A stretch of DNA of 22,006 nt from Lentisphaeria bacterium UBA1724 (GTDB lineage: Bacteria; Verrucomicrobiota; Lentisphaeria; Oligosphaerales; Oligosphaeraceae): NCBI GenBank assembly GCA_002315885.1, contig DCIO01000052.1, positions 1 to 22,006 of the forward strand, read 5' to 3'. The translations under genes were made by a program, and so were the position numbers. The notes under the pieces were generated by a model, which ran no database searches, was not told the origin of the DNA, and saw only the letters and a program-made list of their open reading frames with translations. Of the stretch, positions 1-8,900 are shown one piece after another; positions within the stretch are counted from its first letter, which is position 1, and each line of letters begins with the position of its first letter.

Positions 1-3
1 GGA

Positions 4-142
4 ATCTTTTGGGGCGGCGTGAACGTCCGTACCGCCTTCGGCATGCTTGCCAGGGCTTTCTTCTTGAGGGGGATCTTTTGGGGCGGCGTGAACGCCGTCG
101 TACCGCCTTCGGCATGCTTGCCAGGGGATCGTTCTTGAGGGG
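4..142. repeat. 69-bp tandem repeat, two copies
   Basis: Two near-identical copies lie head to tail. The first begins at position 4 and the second at 73, both with ATCTTTTGGGGCGGCGTGAA. They differ by a small indel after GAACG and a few bases before TTCTTGAGGGG. Each carries the short palindrome GCCTTCGGC. A short open frame crosses it, but the indel shifts the frame between copies, so coding is unlikely. It resembles a dispersed intergenic repeat. The copy number may continue to the left, beyond the window. Confidence 0.8.
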
Positions 143-247
143 AGGTGAGGGTCATACGTCGAGGGACTGCGTTGGCTGGAGTATCAATTGACAGTGAAAT
201 CACTGAAAGTGATGATATATTTGCTTTGTTTGTTTTCTGGCTATTTT

Positions 248-253
248 AGGAGA
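248..253 (+). promoter_or_regulatory. Shine-Dalgarno site of the sensor kinase
   Basis: AGGAGA lies 9 bases before ATG 263. It favours that start over the upstream TTG at 188, which has no such site. The protein from 263 also begins directly with a signal peptide. Confidence 0.6.
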
Positions 254-262
254 GATTTTGTG

Positions 263-2041
263 ATGAATCGCATCTTTTCGAGTTATCATCTTTTATGGCG
301 TGGCTGGTTTTTGTGTGCCATGCTGTTCTTGTCTATCGCTTTGGTTTCTGGCGAGCAGTTTGGGTTGAAGACTGTCCGTGTGCCGATTGAGGATGCGCAG
401 ATTCTCCTGCAGTGTGATGCCTCGAAGGAGAATCTGTCTGGCTATGCGTACGACTACATCCAGACGATTGCCGCATACGCGGGTTGGCACGTGGAATACG
501 TGGGTCCTGTGGGGTTTGCGGAAGGTCTGGAGATGCTGAAGGAGGGTCGTGCGGATGTGTTTTACGACGTCAGCTACTCCGAGGAGCGTGCCCAATACCT
601 CCTGTATCCCGAGATGCCCATGGGGACAGAGGACTTCTATCTCTTCTGTTTATCCCGCAACAAGGGGATTATTGCCCAGAATCTGTCGTCTTTGCAGGGG
701 CGGCGTGTGGGCGTTTCCGCCGGCACAACGGGGCGCGACCGTCTGACCAAATGGTGTAAATCGAAGGGCATTTCGCTGGATATTGTGGAATATGACTCCA
801 CATTGGCCAAGGAAGAAGCCCTGCAAAACGGCGAGATTGACATGAATCTGGAGGTCAGCATGCTGGCTCATAGCGACTATTCCGCTGTGGCGCGCATTTC
901 CACCGACGAATATTTCCTGGTGGCAAGTGGCAAAAGGCCCGATCTTTTGAAGGATATCCACGACGCCTGGGAAAAGACCACCTCCATCAACAAATATCAA
1001 TTCACTCGGCTGGAAGAGAAATTTTTTTCCGACGTAGTCGTCAGCAAGACCTTGTCAGCTGACGAGGTGGAGTGGGTGAAGGGGCACCAGGTATTTCGTG
1101 TGGGATACATGAACCACTTTCTGCCTTTTAGTTCCACTTTGGAGGAGAGCGGAGAAGCCACTGGCATCGTGAAGGATATCATTCCCCTGATGCTGGAAAA
1201 TGTGGGTGTAAAGGACAAATTGCGTGTGGAATACAAGAGTTTTGACAACAGCGATGACATGTATGTTTCGCTGTTGGCTGGGGATGTGGATATCCTTTTC
1301 CCCATGCAAGGCGACATCAGCTATGCCGAGAAGCATGGCGTTTTGTTCTCCTTGCCAGTGATAGGCACCACCGTTGACTTGGCGTTCACCGGCACATTTT
1401 CCGAGGATAAGACCGCCAGCATTGCGGTAAATGGCAACAATAGTCTTCAGGTTAGTTATACAAGGCATTTCTATCCCAAGGCGAAAATTGTCACCTACTC
1501 ATCCATACAAGAGTGTCTGGACGGTGTTGCAAGGGGTGAAGTCGGTTCAACCATTCTGAATGGCATGCGCACGGTTCCGCTTTTGTCTCGACCGGAGTAT
1601 AGCAAGATTCGAGTGGCGCATCTACCTCGATCTGTGGATATTCGGTATGCGGTCAAGCGAGGAAATCAGCACTTGCTTTCTCTCATCAATCGCGCCATTG
1701 CCGTTACGGATGATTCTGCGGCAATCACCTTCTGTTACCGGTATGCTTATCCCGCGCAAATGCTTACCACGACGGCCTATTTTTCCTCCCATAAGATCGA
1801 GGTGCTGAGCGCGATTGTCGTGCTGCTGGTGATTATCCTGGTGGCGGCGCTGTTTTTTATACGCGCCGTCAACAACGCGAAGCGCAAGTTGGCCATAGCG
1901 AATCGCGCCAAGACCAGCTTCCTTTTCAATATGTCCCACGACATCCGCACTCCCTTGAATGCCATCATCGGATTTACGGAGGTGGCCCGTCGGAATCGGA
2001 ATGACCTGGAGAAGCGTGACGAGTGTCTCCAGAAGACCTAG
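263..2041 (+). CDS. Hybrid sensor histidine kinase, sensor half (ends at in-frame TAG)
   Basis: This is the N-terminal 592 residues of a hybrid two-component kinase that senses a small periplasmic ligand. A signal peptide or first membrane segment covers residues about 12-31. Two tandem bacterial solute-binding family 3 type regions follow (about 35-265 and 270-500), then a membrane helix at about 514-537 and the HisKA H-box, with phosphoacceptor His559 in NMSHDIRTPLNAIIGF. The frame stops at TAG 2039-2041 (codon 593), 34 residues after His559, in the middle of the dimerisation helices. The same frame continues at once with the rest of a standard kinase, so this is half of one ancestral gene. 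As it stands the product could bind ligand but would lack its ATPase domain. It could be a recent nonsense mutation, a suppressed amber codon or a sequencing error. Solute-binding domains on kinases often bind amino acids or similar solutes; the ligand here is unknown. Confidence 0.85.
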   Translation: MNRIFSSYHLLWRGWFLCAMLFLSIALVSGEQFGLKTVRVPIEDAQILLQCDASKENLSGYAYDYIQTIAAYAGWHVEYVGPVGFAEGLEMLKEGRADVFYDVSYSEERAQYLLYPEMPMGTEDFYLFCLSRNKGIIAQNLSSLQGRRVGVSAGTTGRDRLTKWCKSKGISLDIVEYDSTLAKEEALQNGEIDMNLEVSMLAHSDYSAVARISTDEYFLVASGKRPDLLKDIHDAWEKTTSINKYQFTRLEEKFFSDVVVSKTLSADEVEWVKGHQVFRVGYMNHFLPFSSTLEESGEATGIVKDIIPLMLENVGVKDKLRVEYKSFDNSDDMYVSLLAGDVDILFPMQGDISYAEKHGVLFSLPVIGTTVDLAFTGTFSEDKTASIAVNGNNSLQVSYTRHFYPKAKIVTYSSIQECLDGVARGEVGSTILNGMRTVPLLSRPEYSKIRVAHLPRSVDIRYAVKRGNQHLLSLINRAIAVTDDSAAITFCYRYAYPAQMLTTTAYFSSHKIEVLSAIVVLLVIILVAALFFIRAVNNAKRKLAIANRAKTSFLFNMSHDIRTPLNAIIGFTEVARRNRNDLEKRDECLQKT

Positions 2042-3058
2042 CAGGCCAGCGAGCTGCTGCTTTCCATCCTCAACAACATCCTGGATATGAGCCGGATTGA
2101 CGCGGGGAATTTCCAGTTGGATGAAATCCCAAGTGATATCCGTCAGGCGTTCCATTTCATCGATGCCACGATGCTGGAATTGGCAAGAGGCAAGAACATC
2201 GCTCTTTCCTTCATGATTGGGAATGTCCAGGACAGATATGTCTATATGGACGTCATTCGGTATCGTCGTGTGTTGGTGAACATCATCTCCAACGCATTGA
2301 AGTACACCCGTTCTGGTGGGTATGTCAAGGTGAAGTGTGAGCAGGTAGGTCGCAAGGATGACAAGCATGGCCTATACTGCTTTACGGTGGAGGACAATGG
2401 CATCGGCATGAGTCCGGAATTCCAGAAGCACGCCTTTGATGAATTTACCCGTGAAATGACCGCTACGGCCAGTGGTGTCCAGGGGACTGGGCTGGGGTTG
2501 GCGCTGTGCAAGAAGTTCGTCTCCATGATGCATGGTACGATAGAATGCCGCAGCCATAAGGGTGAGGGGACCACCTTCACTGTCACCCTGCCGTTTAGAT
2601 TGCAAAGCGAGGCGGAAATTGCGGCGCAGACGAAAGCGCAGGCCATCGAGCCAGTCAACCAGGGGTGGATGAAGATTGACCTCCATGGTTCCCGCGTCCT
2701 GCTTGTGGAGGACAACGAGCTCAATCGTGAAATTGCCACGGAGATTCTGGAGGAGGAGGGAATGAAGGTCGAGACTGCCAATGACGGCGCATTTGCGGTG
2801 AAGATCATGAAGGAGAAGGGCCCCGACTACTTCGACTTCATTTTGATGGATATCCAGATGCCTATCATGAATGGCTACGAGGCCACCACCGAAATCCGAA
2901 AGATGTATCCTGGTGCGAAGATTCCCATCATCGCACTCTCTGCCAATGCCTTTGCGGAGGACGTGACTGCGTCTCTCGCAGTGGGGATGAATGCGCACCT
3001 GGCAAAACCCCTGGATGTGAAGGAATTGATGAAGACGCTCCGCAGAATGAAGCATTGA
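2042..3058 (+). CDS. Hybrid sensor histidine kinase, catalytic and receiver half (continues after the TAG)
   Basis: This stretch continues the preceding gene in the same frame after the amber codon. It opens with the second HisKA helix (QASELLLSILNNILDMSRID), then the HATPase domain with the N box (NIISNALKYT), G1 (DNGIGM), F box (FDEFTRE) and G2 (GTGLGLALCKKF). A C-terminal receiver domain starts at RVLLVEDNE. Its phospho-acceptor aspartate is in LMDIQMP, which is residue 863 if counted from ATG 263. A conserved lysine is in AKPLD. Without readthrough the first usable ATG is 2087, with no clear ribosome binding site, giving 323 residues that lack the phospho-accepting histidine. All key residues are intact, so either the stop is very recent or it is read through. 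The gene ends before a strong hairpin terminator. No DNA-binding domain is attached, so a separate output regulator would be expected elsewhere. Confidence 0.85.
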   Translation, partial: QASELLLSILNNILDMSRIDAGNFQLDEIPSDIRQAFHFIDATMLELARGKNIALSFMIGNVQDRYVYMDVIRYRRVLVNIISNALKYTRSGGYVKVKCEQVGRKDDKHGLYCFTVEDNGIGMSPEFQKHAFDEFTREMTATASGVQGTGLGLALCKKFVSMMHGTIECRSHKGEGTTFTVTLPFRLQSEAEIAAQTKAQAIEPVNQGWMKIDLHGSRVLLVEDNELNREIATEILEEEGMKVETANDGAFAVKIMKEKGPDYFDFILMDIQMPIMNGYEATTEIRKMYPGAKIPIIALSANAFAEDVTASLAVGMNAHLAKPLDVKELMKTLRRMKH

Positions 3059-3101
3059 GCCGCCTTCAATGGCGGCATGTCCCACATGTCCAGTGCAAAA
3101 C

Positions 3102-3136
3102 AAAAGCGCCCGATGCGAGATGCGTCGGGCGCTTTT
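3102..3136. terminator. Bidirectional rho-independent terminator
   Basis: A perfect 12-bp inverted repeat (AAAAGCGCCCGA at 3102-3113, TCGGGCGCTTTT at 3125-3136) has an 11-base loop. Flanking A and T runs give a U-tract on either strand. It sits between the converging kinase and DUF362 genes and can serve both. A smaller hairpin (GCCGCC/GGCGGC, 3059-3076) follows the kinase stop directly. Confidence 0.85.
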
Positions 3137-3158
3137 GGCTTTTTAGTGGGAGGGCGGG

Positions 3159-4268
3159 TTATTTCATTACGACCAGGTCGTATTGGTCGGTGCCCATGCC
3201 GAGCTTCATTGCGTGGTCGATGGTATTGCGCCAGTGGGTGACGGGGTGCGCGTCGTCAAAGACATCGCCATCCTTGGCGCACTTGTCCAGCCAGCTTCCC
3301 TGGGCTCTGGTGGCCTGGTTGCAGAGATCGCATGCGGCGGTGTCAATGGCCACGGGGTCGTATGATGCCAGCATGCCGATATTGGGGAGGATCGGCAGGT
3401 CATTTTCGCCGTGGCAGTCGCAATGCGGGGAGATGTCGCAGAGCAGGCTGACGTGGAAATTGGGGCGGTCTGACAGGGCTGCGGCGGCGTATTCCGCAAT
3501 CTTCTCCTCCAGTAGTTTTGGTGCCTGCGACCAGTCTGTGGAGAGTGCGTGTCGTGGGCAGGAGCTGATGCAACCGCAGCAACCCACGCATTTTTTTGTA
3601 TTGACGGTCATCTTTTTTCCCTTGAGGACCAGCCCTCCATGGGCGCAGTGGGTGGCGCAGATGCCGCATCCCACGCAGACATCCTCAAGGACATGTGGTT
3701 TGCCATCGCTATGCATGTCCATCTTGCCTGCCTTGGAACCACAGCCCATGCCCAGATTTTTGATGGTGCCGCCCATGCCAGTCATTTCATGACCTTTGAA
3801 GTGGGTGAGACTGATGACCACATCCGCATCCATGACGGCACGGCCGATTTTCGCAGTCTTGCAGTGGACGCCGTTGGGGACGGGGACTTCCACTTCGTCG
3901 GTGCCCTTGAGACCATCGCCGATGATGATCTGGCATCCCGTGGTCAATTGCGAGTAGCCATTTGCCGCGGCGGTCTCCAGGTGGTCGATGGCGTTCTTTC
4001 GGCTACCCGCATAGAGAGTGCTGCAGTCCGTCAGGAAGGGAATACCGCCGCGCTCGCGAATGTAGTCCGCCACCATCTTGGCATACTGGGGGCGCAGATA
4101 GGCAAGGTTCCCCGCCTCTCCAAAATGTATCTTGATGGCCACAAATTTGTCCTGTAAATCCAGTTTCTCAAACCCGGCTTTCTTCATCAGCAGATGGAGC
4201 TTCTTCGGCAGGCTGTCGCCGTAGGGCTTGGTACGAAAATCCGTAAAGTAGACTTTGGCTTTGGTCAT
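3159..4268 (-). CDS. DUF362 domain protein with two 4Fe-4S clusters
   Basis: The product is 369 residues with a DUF362 fold. Conserved stretches include VAIKIHFGE, LTDCSTLY and the HFKGHEMTGMGGTIKNLGMG region, followed by a ferredoxin insert. Two complete CxxCxxCxxxC sets are visible: Cys198, 201, 204 and 208, and Cys227, 230, 233 and 237. The first set lacks the usual proline after its fourth cysteine. There is no signal peptide, so a cytoplasmic iron-sulfur protein is expected. The family's biochemical role is poorly defined; electron transfer is a reasonable inference. The start lies 21 bases after the stop of the winged-helix gene, so the two may be co-transcribed, although this gene is more GC-rich and probably belongs to the native chromosome. 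A degenerate second copy of its last 22 codons lies at 11550-11619. Confidence 0.9.
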   Translation of the reverse strand: MTKAKVYFTDFRTKPYGDSLPKKLHLLMKKAGFEKLDLQDKFVAIKIHFGEAGNLAYLRPQYAKMVADYIRERGGIPFLTDCSTLYAGSRKNAIDHLETAAANGYSQLTTGCQIIIGDGLKGTDEVEVPVPNGVHCKTAKIGRAVMDADVVISLTHFKGHEMTGMGGTIKNLGMGCGSKAGKMDMHSDGKPHVLEDVCVGCGICATHCAHGGLVLKGKKMTVNTKKCVGCCGCISSCPRHALSTDWSQAPKLLEEKIAEYAAAALSDRPNFHVSLLCDISPHCDCHGENDLPILPNIGMLASYDPVAIDTAACDLCNQATRAQGSWLDKCAKDGDVFDDAHPVTHWRNTIDHAMKLGMGTDQYDLVVMK

Positions 4269-4289
4269 GGCGGGATGTATAGCTTGGGT

Positions 4290-5282
4290 TTAGATGTGTT
4301 GAATGATATGGGGGAAGTTGGACAAATTTGAGGTGAGTTTTTGCAATAGCGGATTGTGATTCGGTCGTAGTGTACGCAATATAGTCCTTTCGTGTATTGC
4401 TTGGAGTTCACCTTGGATAGTTTCCTTGGAAAGATCTTGTAATTGTGGAGTGTTTAGGAGATCTGAAACTAAACCTATGGTGTCATAAAGACTGATCCAG
4501 TTTGTCAGAGCAGGATTACGAATCCCAAACAGATTCCTGAGTTTTTGAGGAGAGGAGAGGAAATATAGTTTCCCTCGTTTGTCGCCTTGGGTGGATGATA
4601 CAAAACCGCTAGCCCCGAGTTCTTCCAAGACATCCTGGATGGATTTCCAGGTGAAACCGCTATAGTCGACAATGTCTTGGACTTTGCATGGTGATAAATC
4701 AAGAAGCACTAAAAGCGCCTCTACTCTTGCGGAAATGCCGAACAGTCCCCGCATGCGTAGAACAAGGGTGGCATCTGTTTCTGGTAACAAGGATGATGTT
4801 TTCTTGGAGTTTCGCCATTCATTTCGTAGAAAACCACAATGAAGTGCCAGGGAATCTTTGTGGGGAATGAAGGTCTCCTTTTCACCATTTTGATTTTGAA
4901 ATAATGGTGTCGAAGAAGTTTTGCCTGGACCTATGTAGTCCTGAGCTGCCTTTGCCCAACGTGAGGGGTCATTTTGCGAGACGACAGAAGCCATATAGCC
5001 CAGGGAATGAATATCCTTCCATTGGACTTTTGCCGTAATTGCTTTTAAGCGTTGGAGGTTGATTTGAGAGGAGTGAATTTGTAACCATTCCAAAATCATA
5101 TCATAGAGACGCTGGTCATATCTGGCAAATCCAGCGGAGAATACAAGTAGTGCCTCTGGATCAAGTATTTTTTCAGAACCAACGACGTGGATTTGACCAG
5201 GGATACCCAATGCGGTCCATTGACGCCATAGCAAGTCCTGCACAGCCTCGTAAAAAAATTCTTTATATTTTTGCACTGACAT
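4290..5282 (-). CDS. Winged-helix protein paired with a nucleotidyltransferase
   Basis: This is a 330-residue cytoplasmic protein with no signal peptide or membrane segment. A winged helix-turn-helix is recognisable at about 198-242 (CKVQDIVDYSGFTWKSIQDV, then a wing with GKLYFL). The N-terminal 190 residues look helical and match no family I can name. The start lies 20 bases upstream of the end of the preceding nucleotidyltransferase gene, so translation is probably coupled. The pairing recalls AbiE-type systems, in which a winged-helix antitoxin/repressor partners a nucleotidyltransferase toxin, but the gene order is reversed and this protein is longer than a typical AbiEi. Autoregulation of the promoter at 5872-5901 is a reasonable guess. 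Base composition is visibly AT-richer than the lipase and glycosidase genes, in keeping with horizontal acquisition. The specific function is unknown. Confidence 0.75.
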   Translation of the reverse strand: MSVQKYKEFFYEAVQDLLWRQWTALGIPGQIHVVGSEKILDPEALLVFSAGFARYDQRLYDMILEWLQIHSSQINLQRLKAITAKVQWKDIHSLGYMASVVSQNDPSRWAKAAQDYIGPGKTSSTPLFQNQNGEKETFIPHKDSLALHCGFLRNEWRNSKKTSSLLPETDATLVLRMRGLFGISARVEALLVLLDLSPCKVQDIVDYSGFTWKSIQDVLEELGASGFVSSTQGDKRGKLYFLSSPQKLRNLFGIRNPALTNWISLYDTIGLVSDLLNTPQLQDLSKETIQGELQAIHERTILRTLRPNHNPLLQKLTSNLSNFPHIIQHI

Positions 5283-5856
5283 TGGCCCATCCTATTTGAA
5301 TGAACATCTCTTTCAAGATACTACGAAACTCCGGAGAAACATCCTGCGTTTGACACCACTTCGCCGCCGCTATTAGTTCCTCTTCCGTTGGGGAAAGTTG
5401 TTTTAAGTCGGAGACATGGTAACCACCTCTGTCTGCTGAGGCAAAGGTTTTGAAAAAAATCTGGTCGCGACGATCGATATAGTGGACAACAAGTTTTTCA
5501 CCAACAACATACGGGTGCAGCCGTGTGAGAAATCCGTCTGGAAATCCCATTTGAAATTGGGATGCCGGGCCATTATTTAGCCAAGTGTCGGGAAAATTCA
5601 ATATCCGCCCGACCTTTTGTGCGGCAGAAGTTAGGTGCTGGGGAAGAGGTTCGGAGGCAATCAGGTTACCATCATGCATCAATGCCACTATGTCAATGTC
5701 CTGTGTGGTCCGTGCAACTAGGGACAGTGCTATTAGGGCGGAACCACCGCAAACAACGATTTCAGTATGTGGGGATTCGGAAAGGAGCAACTGCTCATTC
5801 AGTAATTGCAAGGCATGGGAGAGTTTTGTAAAATCAATTGTTTTTTCTATGGTCAT
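5263..5856 (-). CDS. Nucleotidyltransferase-fold protein (DUF6036/AbiEii-like)
   Basis: The product is 197 residues. The nucleotidyltransferase signature is clear: CGGSALIAL at about 36-44, then 13 residues after Ser39 the metal-binding pair Asp53 and Asp55 in RTTQDIDIV. A later FKTFASADRGGYHVSDL block (about 135-151) resembles the conserved lysine/aspartate region of AbiEii-like and DUF6036 proteins. Such enzymes transfer nucleotides to RNA or protein, and several are toxins; that activity here is inferred. ATG 5856 is chosen because the family-like sequence starts there and a good promoter ends a few bases upstream. The long upstream extension of the open frame would overlap the lipase gene and is not credible. 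There is no Shine-Dalgarno site, in line with an almost leaderless message. The gene overlaps the winged-helix gene by 20 bases, and both are AT-rich. Confidence 0.8.
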   Translation of the reverse strand: MTIEKTIDFTKLSHALQLLNEQLLLSESPHTEIVVCGGSALIALSLVARTTQDIDIVALMHDGNLIASEPLPQHLTSAAQKVGRILNFPDTWLNNGPASQFQMGFPDGFLTRLHPYVVGEKLVVHYIDRRDQIFFKTFASADRGGYHVSDLKQLSPTEEELIAAAKWCQTQDVSPEFRSILKEMFIQIGWANVSAKI

Positions 5857-5871
5857 GATATGGTATTTTCT

Positions 5872-5901
5872 ATAATATGAACTGGGTTTTAGTAAAGTCA
5901 A
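5872..5901 (-). promoter_or_regulatory. Sigma-70-type promoter of the nucleotidyltransferase pair
   Basis: On the minus strand, TTGACT (5901-5896) and TATTAT (5877-5872) are separated by 18 bases. Transcription would begin near 5865, leaving only about 9 bases before ATG 5856. This explains the absence of a ribosome binding site. It is one of the best promoter matches seen in the window. Confidence 0.55.
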
Positions 5902-5951
5902 ATTGCTTATTCTATTGGTGTTTGGAAAATGGCGGTTAATAAGAGAATCCG

Positions 5952-8900
5952 TTAGTGTATGACGGGGTGGAATTGTCCGGTGGTGTTGTCGTAGAGATAT
6001 GTACAGCCCTGGGACAGTTCCAGTGCTTCCAGGAGTGTCTGTGGGGAGGCGTTGTCTTTTGTCCATTCGGTCCGTCCTGCGTCCAGTTCGTTTTGTGATA
6101 TCGTCAGGTCGGCGTTGGTGTCGAAGGGGTGTAGGATGGTGTGGCATTCTGCGGGGAATTCCCTGGTGGGGTATTGGAAGATTTGCAACGCGAAGAGGTT
6201 GGGGATATCGTATTCTTCAAAGCATGCCTCGGATTTTTTGATGCGGACGGTTACGGTTAATGCGTTGTCGGTTTTCTGGATTTTGTCGGTGACATTGAGG
6301 TATTTTCCGCGGATGGTGTGGAAATTCATATAGACGCATCCCTCCAGTTGAATGAAATCCATGGGGTCTGCGGGGATGCAGACGAAGTAAGTCTCCATGT
6401 CATCTTGAATCGATGAACTGTCCTCTCCTTCGAGGAGTTCTTTCTCTGGCAGTGGATATTGGATGCGGAGTTTGTAGAAGCCCTCATCGTCTGGTGTCTC
6501 CTCGAGGTGGATTTGCAGGCCGTCTTCTGGGTGGATAAGTTTGGACTCCGTCGGGTATTGAAAGGGGGAGCATTGGTATTCCTGGGTGGTGTAGACGCCA
6601 GGGAGCTTCACCTCATGGGGGAAGCCATCCTCGTCAAAGAATTTTCCCGTGCAGTCCTGTATGACGAAGGAATTGCGTTCCTCCAGAGACTGTATGGCGT
6701 CGGCACCGAGGCGGATCACTGCCTGGTAGCCCCTTTCGGTGGGAACCAATTCTCCCTCGGCAAAGCCGCCAGTTGTGCCTGTGGTGGGCATGACGCGCGC
6801 CTGGATGTCCAGGTGAGGGGGGGGAGTGCCCACCACATCCGTGTCCAGCCGCACTTCCAGCACATGGAAGAGATTCGGGGTATTGGCGAGGACTGCCTCC
6901 GTGCCTGTGCCCAGGAGTCGTATGGCGAAGTCGTATTTGGCAATTTGGGAGTATTTTGTCCAGTCAGTCTCCTGGGTGAAATCGGAGATTGCGAGAGTGA
7001 TCGGCGGTGCGGGGGTATCGCAATCTCCCATGAGGGACAGACGGAGATTTTGGAGAGTCCAGGGGCCGTCTTCATGCAGGACGACGATGCGGTCTGTGGG
7101 GAAAGTCAGCAAACAGGAGTGGGATTCTGGTTTATGGGAAATCCATTGTGTGCTGGCGGTGGATATGACAGTTCCTGTTGGGGTGGTCAATTCCGCAGTG
7201 AGACCATAGCGACCAGGTTGGTGGACGGAAGTCTCGGCGGCGAAGGTGAAGCAGGGCAGGGTGATGGCGCCGATGGGGAACTCCGTGGTTTCGGTCAGAG
7301 GAGTCAGGATGGATGCAGTGGCATTTGAGATTGGGATGCGTGCGGTGGCATAGCGTGAGAAGGGATTTCCTGCATATTCTCCCATGACCTCCGTTTCCAG
7401 ATCCCAATAGCCGTATTCAGTTGGGAGGAATTGGCAGGAGAAGATTCCGTCGCCTGCCTCCGTATCGCCATTTTGTCCATCGTCCCGCATGGTGAATTCC
7501 AGCGGTGTGGAGGTGGTGTCGTCGGCTTTGGTACCGCGGAGTGTGAAGGTGAGACCGGGGCCAGCGATGGGTTCTCCCTGGTATGTGCAACGGGCGGTGA
7601 CCAATGGAGTTGGCGATGGGGGAATTGTCTCTTCTGTCCACATTTCTACAGCGAAGGAGACTTTTTCTTCCTTGACGAGAATTTTCGCCAGGGCATCTTT
7701 TGTGGTTGTCGTGCAGTCGATGCGGAGGCGGTATTTTCCTGGCTGTGCGTCGGGGAGTTCTGCCGTCAGGATATTCGCCTCGCCTGCGATGAATTCCGGT
7801 AATGCTTCCGCAGTCATGGCAATCGTTGTCTTTCCATCGGGGAGAAGAATTTCACCGCATGTATTTGGTGGACAGGGGAAAAGCCCGATGGTGGTATTTC
7901 CTCCCGACAGCAGGGCAAACTCCCTCTCGTGGATTTTGCCGCTAGTCAGGACGACTGCCTGGGTTTCCTGGGTGGCATTGAAAGAGGCATCGGGGGCATT
8001 TTCTCCCCGTGTGGCGAAGGATGTATCTCGATAGGGCGGGAACTCATACTGCGTGTCTGGCTTTTCCTGGAGGAACTCCTGGAAGGCCTCGATGACTTCG
8101 GGTGAGCCCTTTCGGACAATACCCGAGTGGTCGAATTTGGAGGAACCGGTTTCGGAGAGTGGTGAAGCGCTGATGGCTGTATTGAGTGCGTGGGCGCTTT
8201 CCACTGTTACCATGCCGTCATTGGGACCCGGCAATTCTACGAATTTCGCCAGTGTCCTGTAGGAGGCAGAGAGGTCTTTGGTTGCCACCTGTCCCGTGAT
8301 GGTATGGAGGGGGCACACGGGCGTGTTGTAGATCTCGTTGAATCTGATGCAGTTTTCGACGGTCAGACTGGTGAAGGAGGGCGATGCCTCGGTGCCATTT
8401 TCAAAGGTCGCGGCGACCCAGGCGTATGCCTTCTGTTTTACGCCCACGGGGGCCAGTGCCGCATCGGCAAAGAGGCTGCCTCGATTTGGCGTGGCGACCT
8501 GCAATGCCTTGTAGACGTAGTCGGAATGAAGGCCATTTTCGTCAATAAGTACCCGTGTATCCAAGCCGCCTTTGCTGTGGGCGACGATATTGAATTGGTC
8601 AACACCCCATTGGGCGGTCAGACGAGCCAGGTCCGCTTGCAGTTGCACCGCATTGGCGTGGGGAGAATGGTCCGCCGAGACTTCCGCCAGGGTGCTGGGA
8701 ATCCCCAAGATGTGGGAGAGATTCTGGGAGAATTCCGCCAGGGTGTCTTGTTGATTAGTCCAGCCATGGACTAACAGCACGGGTGGCGGTGCCTCGATGA
8801 CCAGCATCTGCCAGAGTTGTCCCAGATACCACACTTGGTGGTCGTTTGCGGTATCCACGAGAATCATCAGCCGGTTGACGGCCTGGCTACCGGGATATTT

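Noticed and set aside
188..262. TTG start at 188 for the sensor kinase
   Set aside because: ATG 263 has a good ribosome binding site and begins directly with a signal peptide; the extra 25 residues add nothing family-like.
5857..6147. Long N-terminal extension of the nucleotidyltransferase
   Set aside because: It would overlap the 3' end of the lipase gene, cross the promoter and encode low-quality arginine-rich sequence.
6459..7328. Open frame antisense to the lipase gene
   Set aside because: No domain, no ribosome binding site and fully inside a gene with strong lipase and Ig-like motifs.
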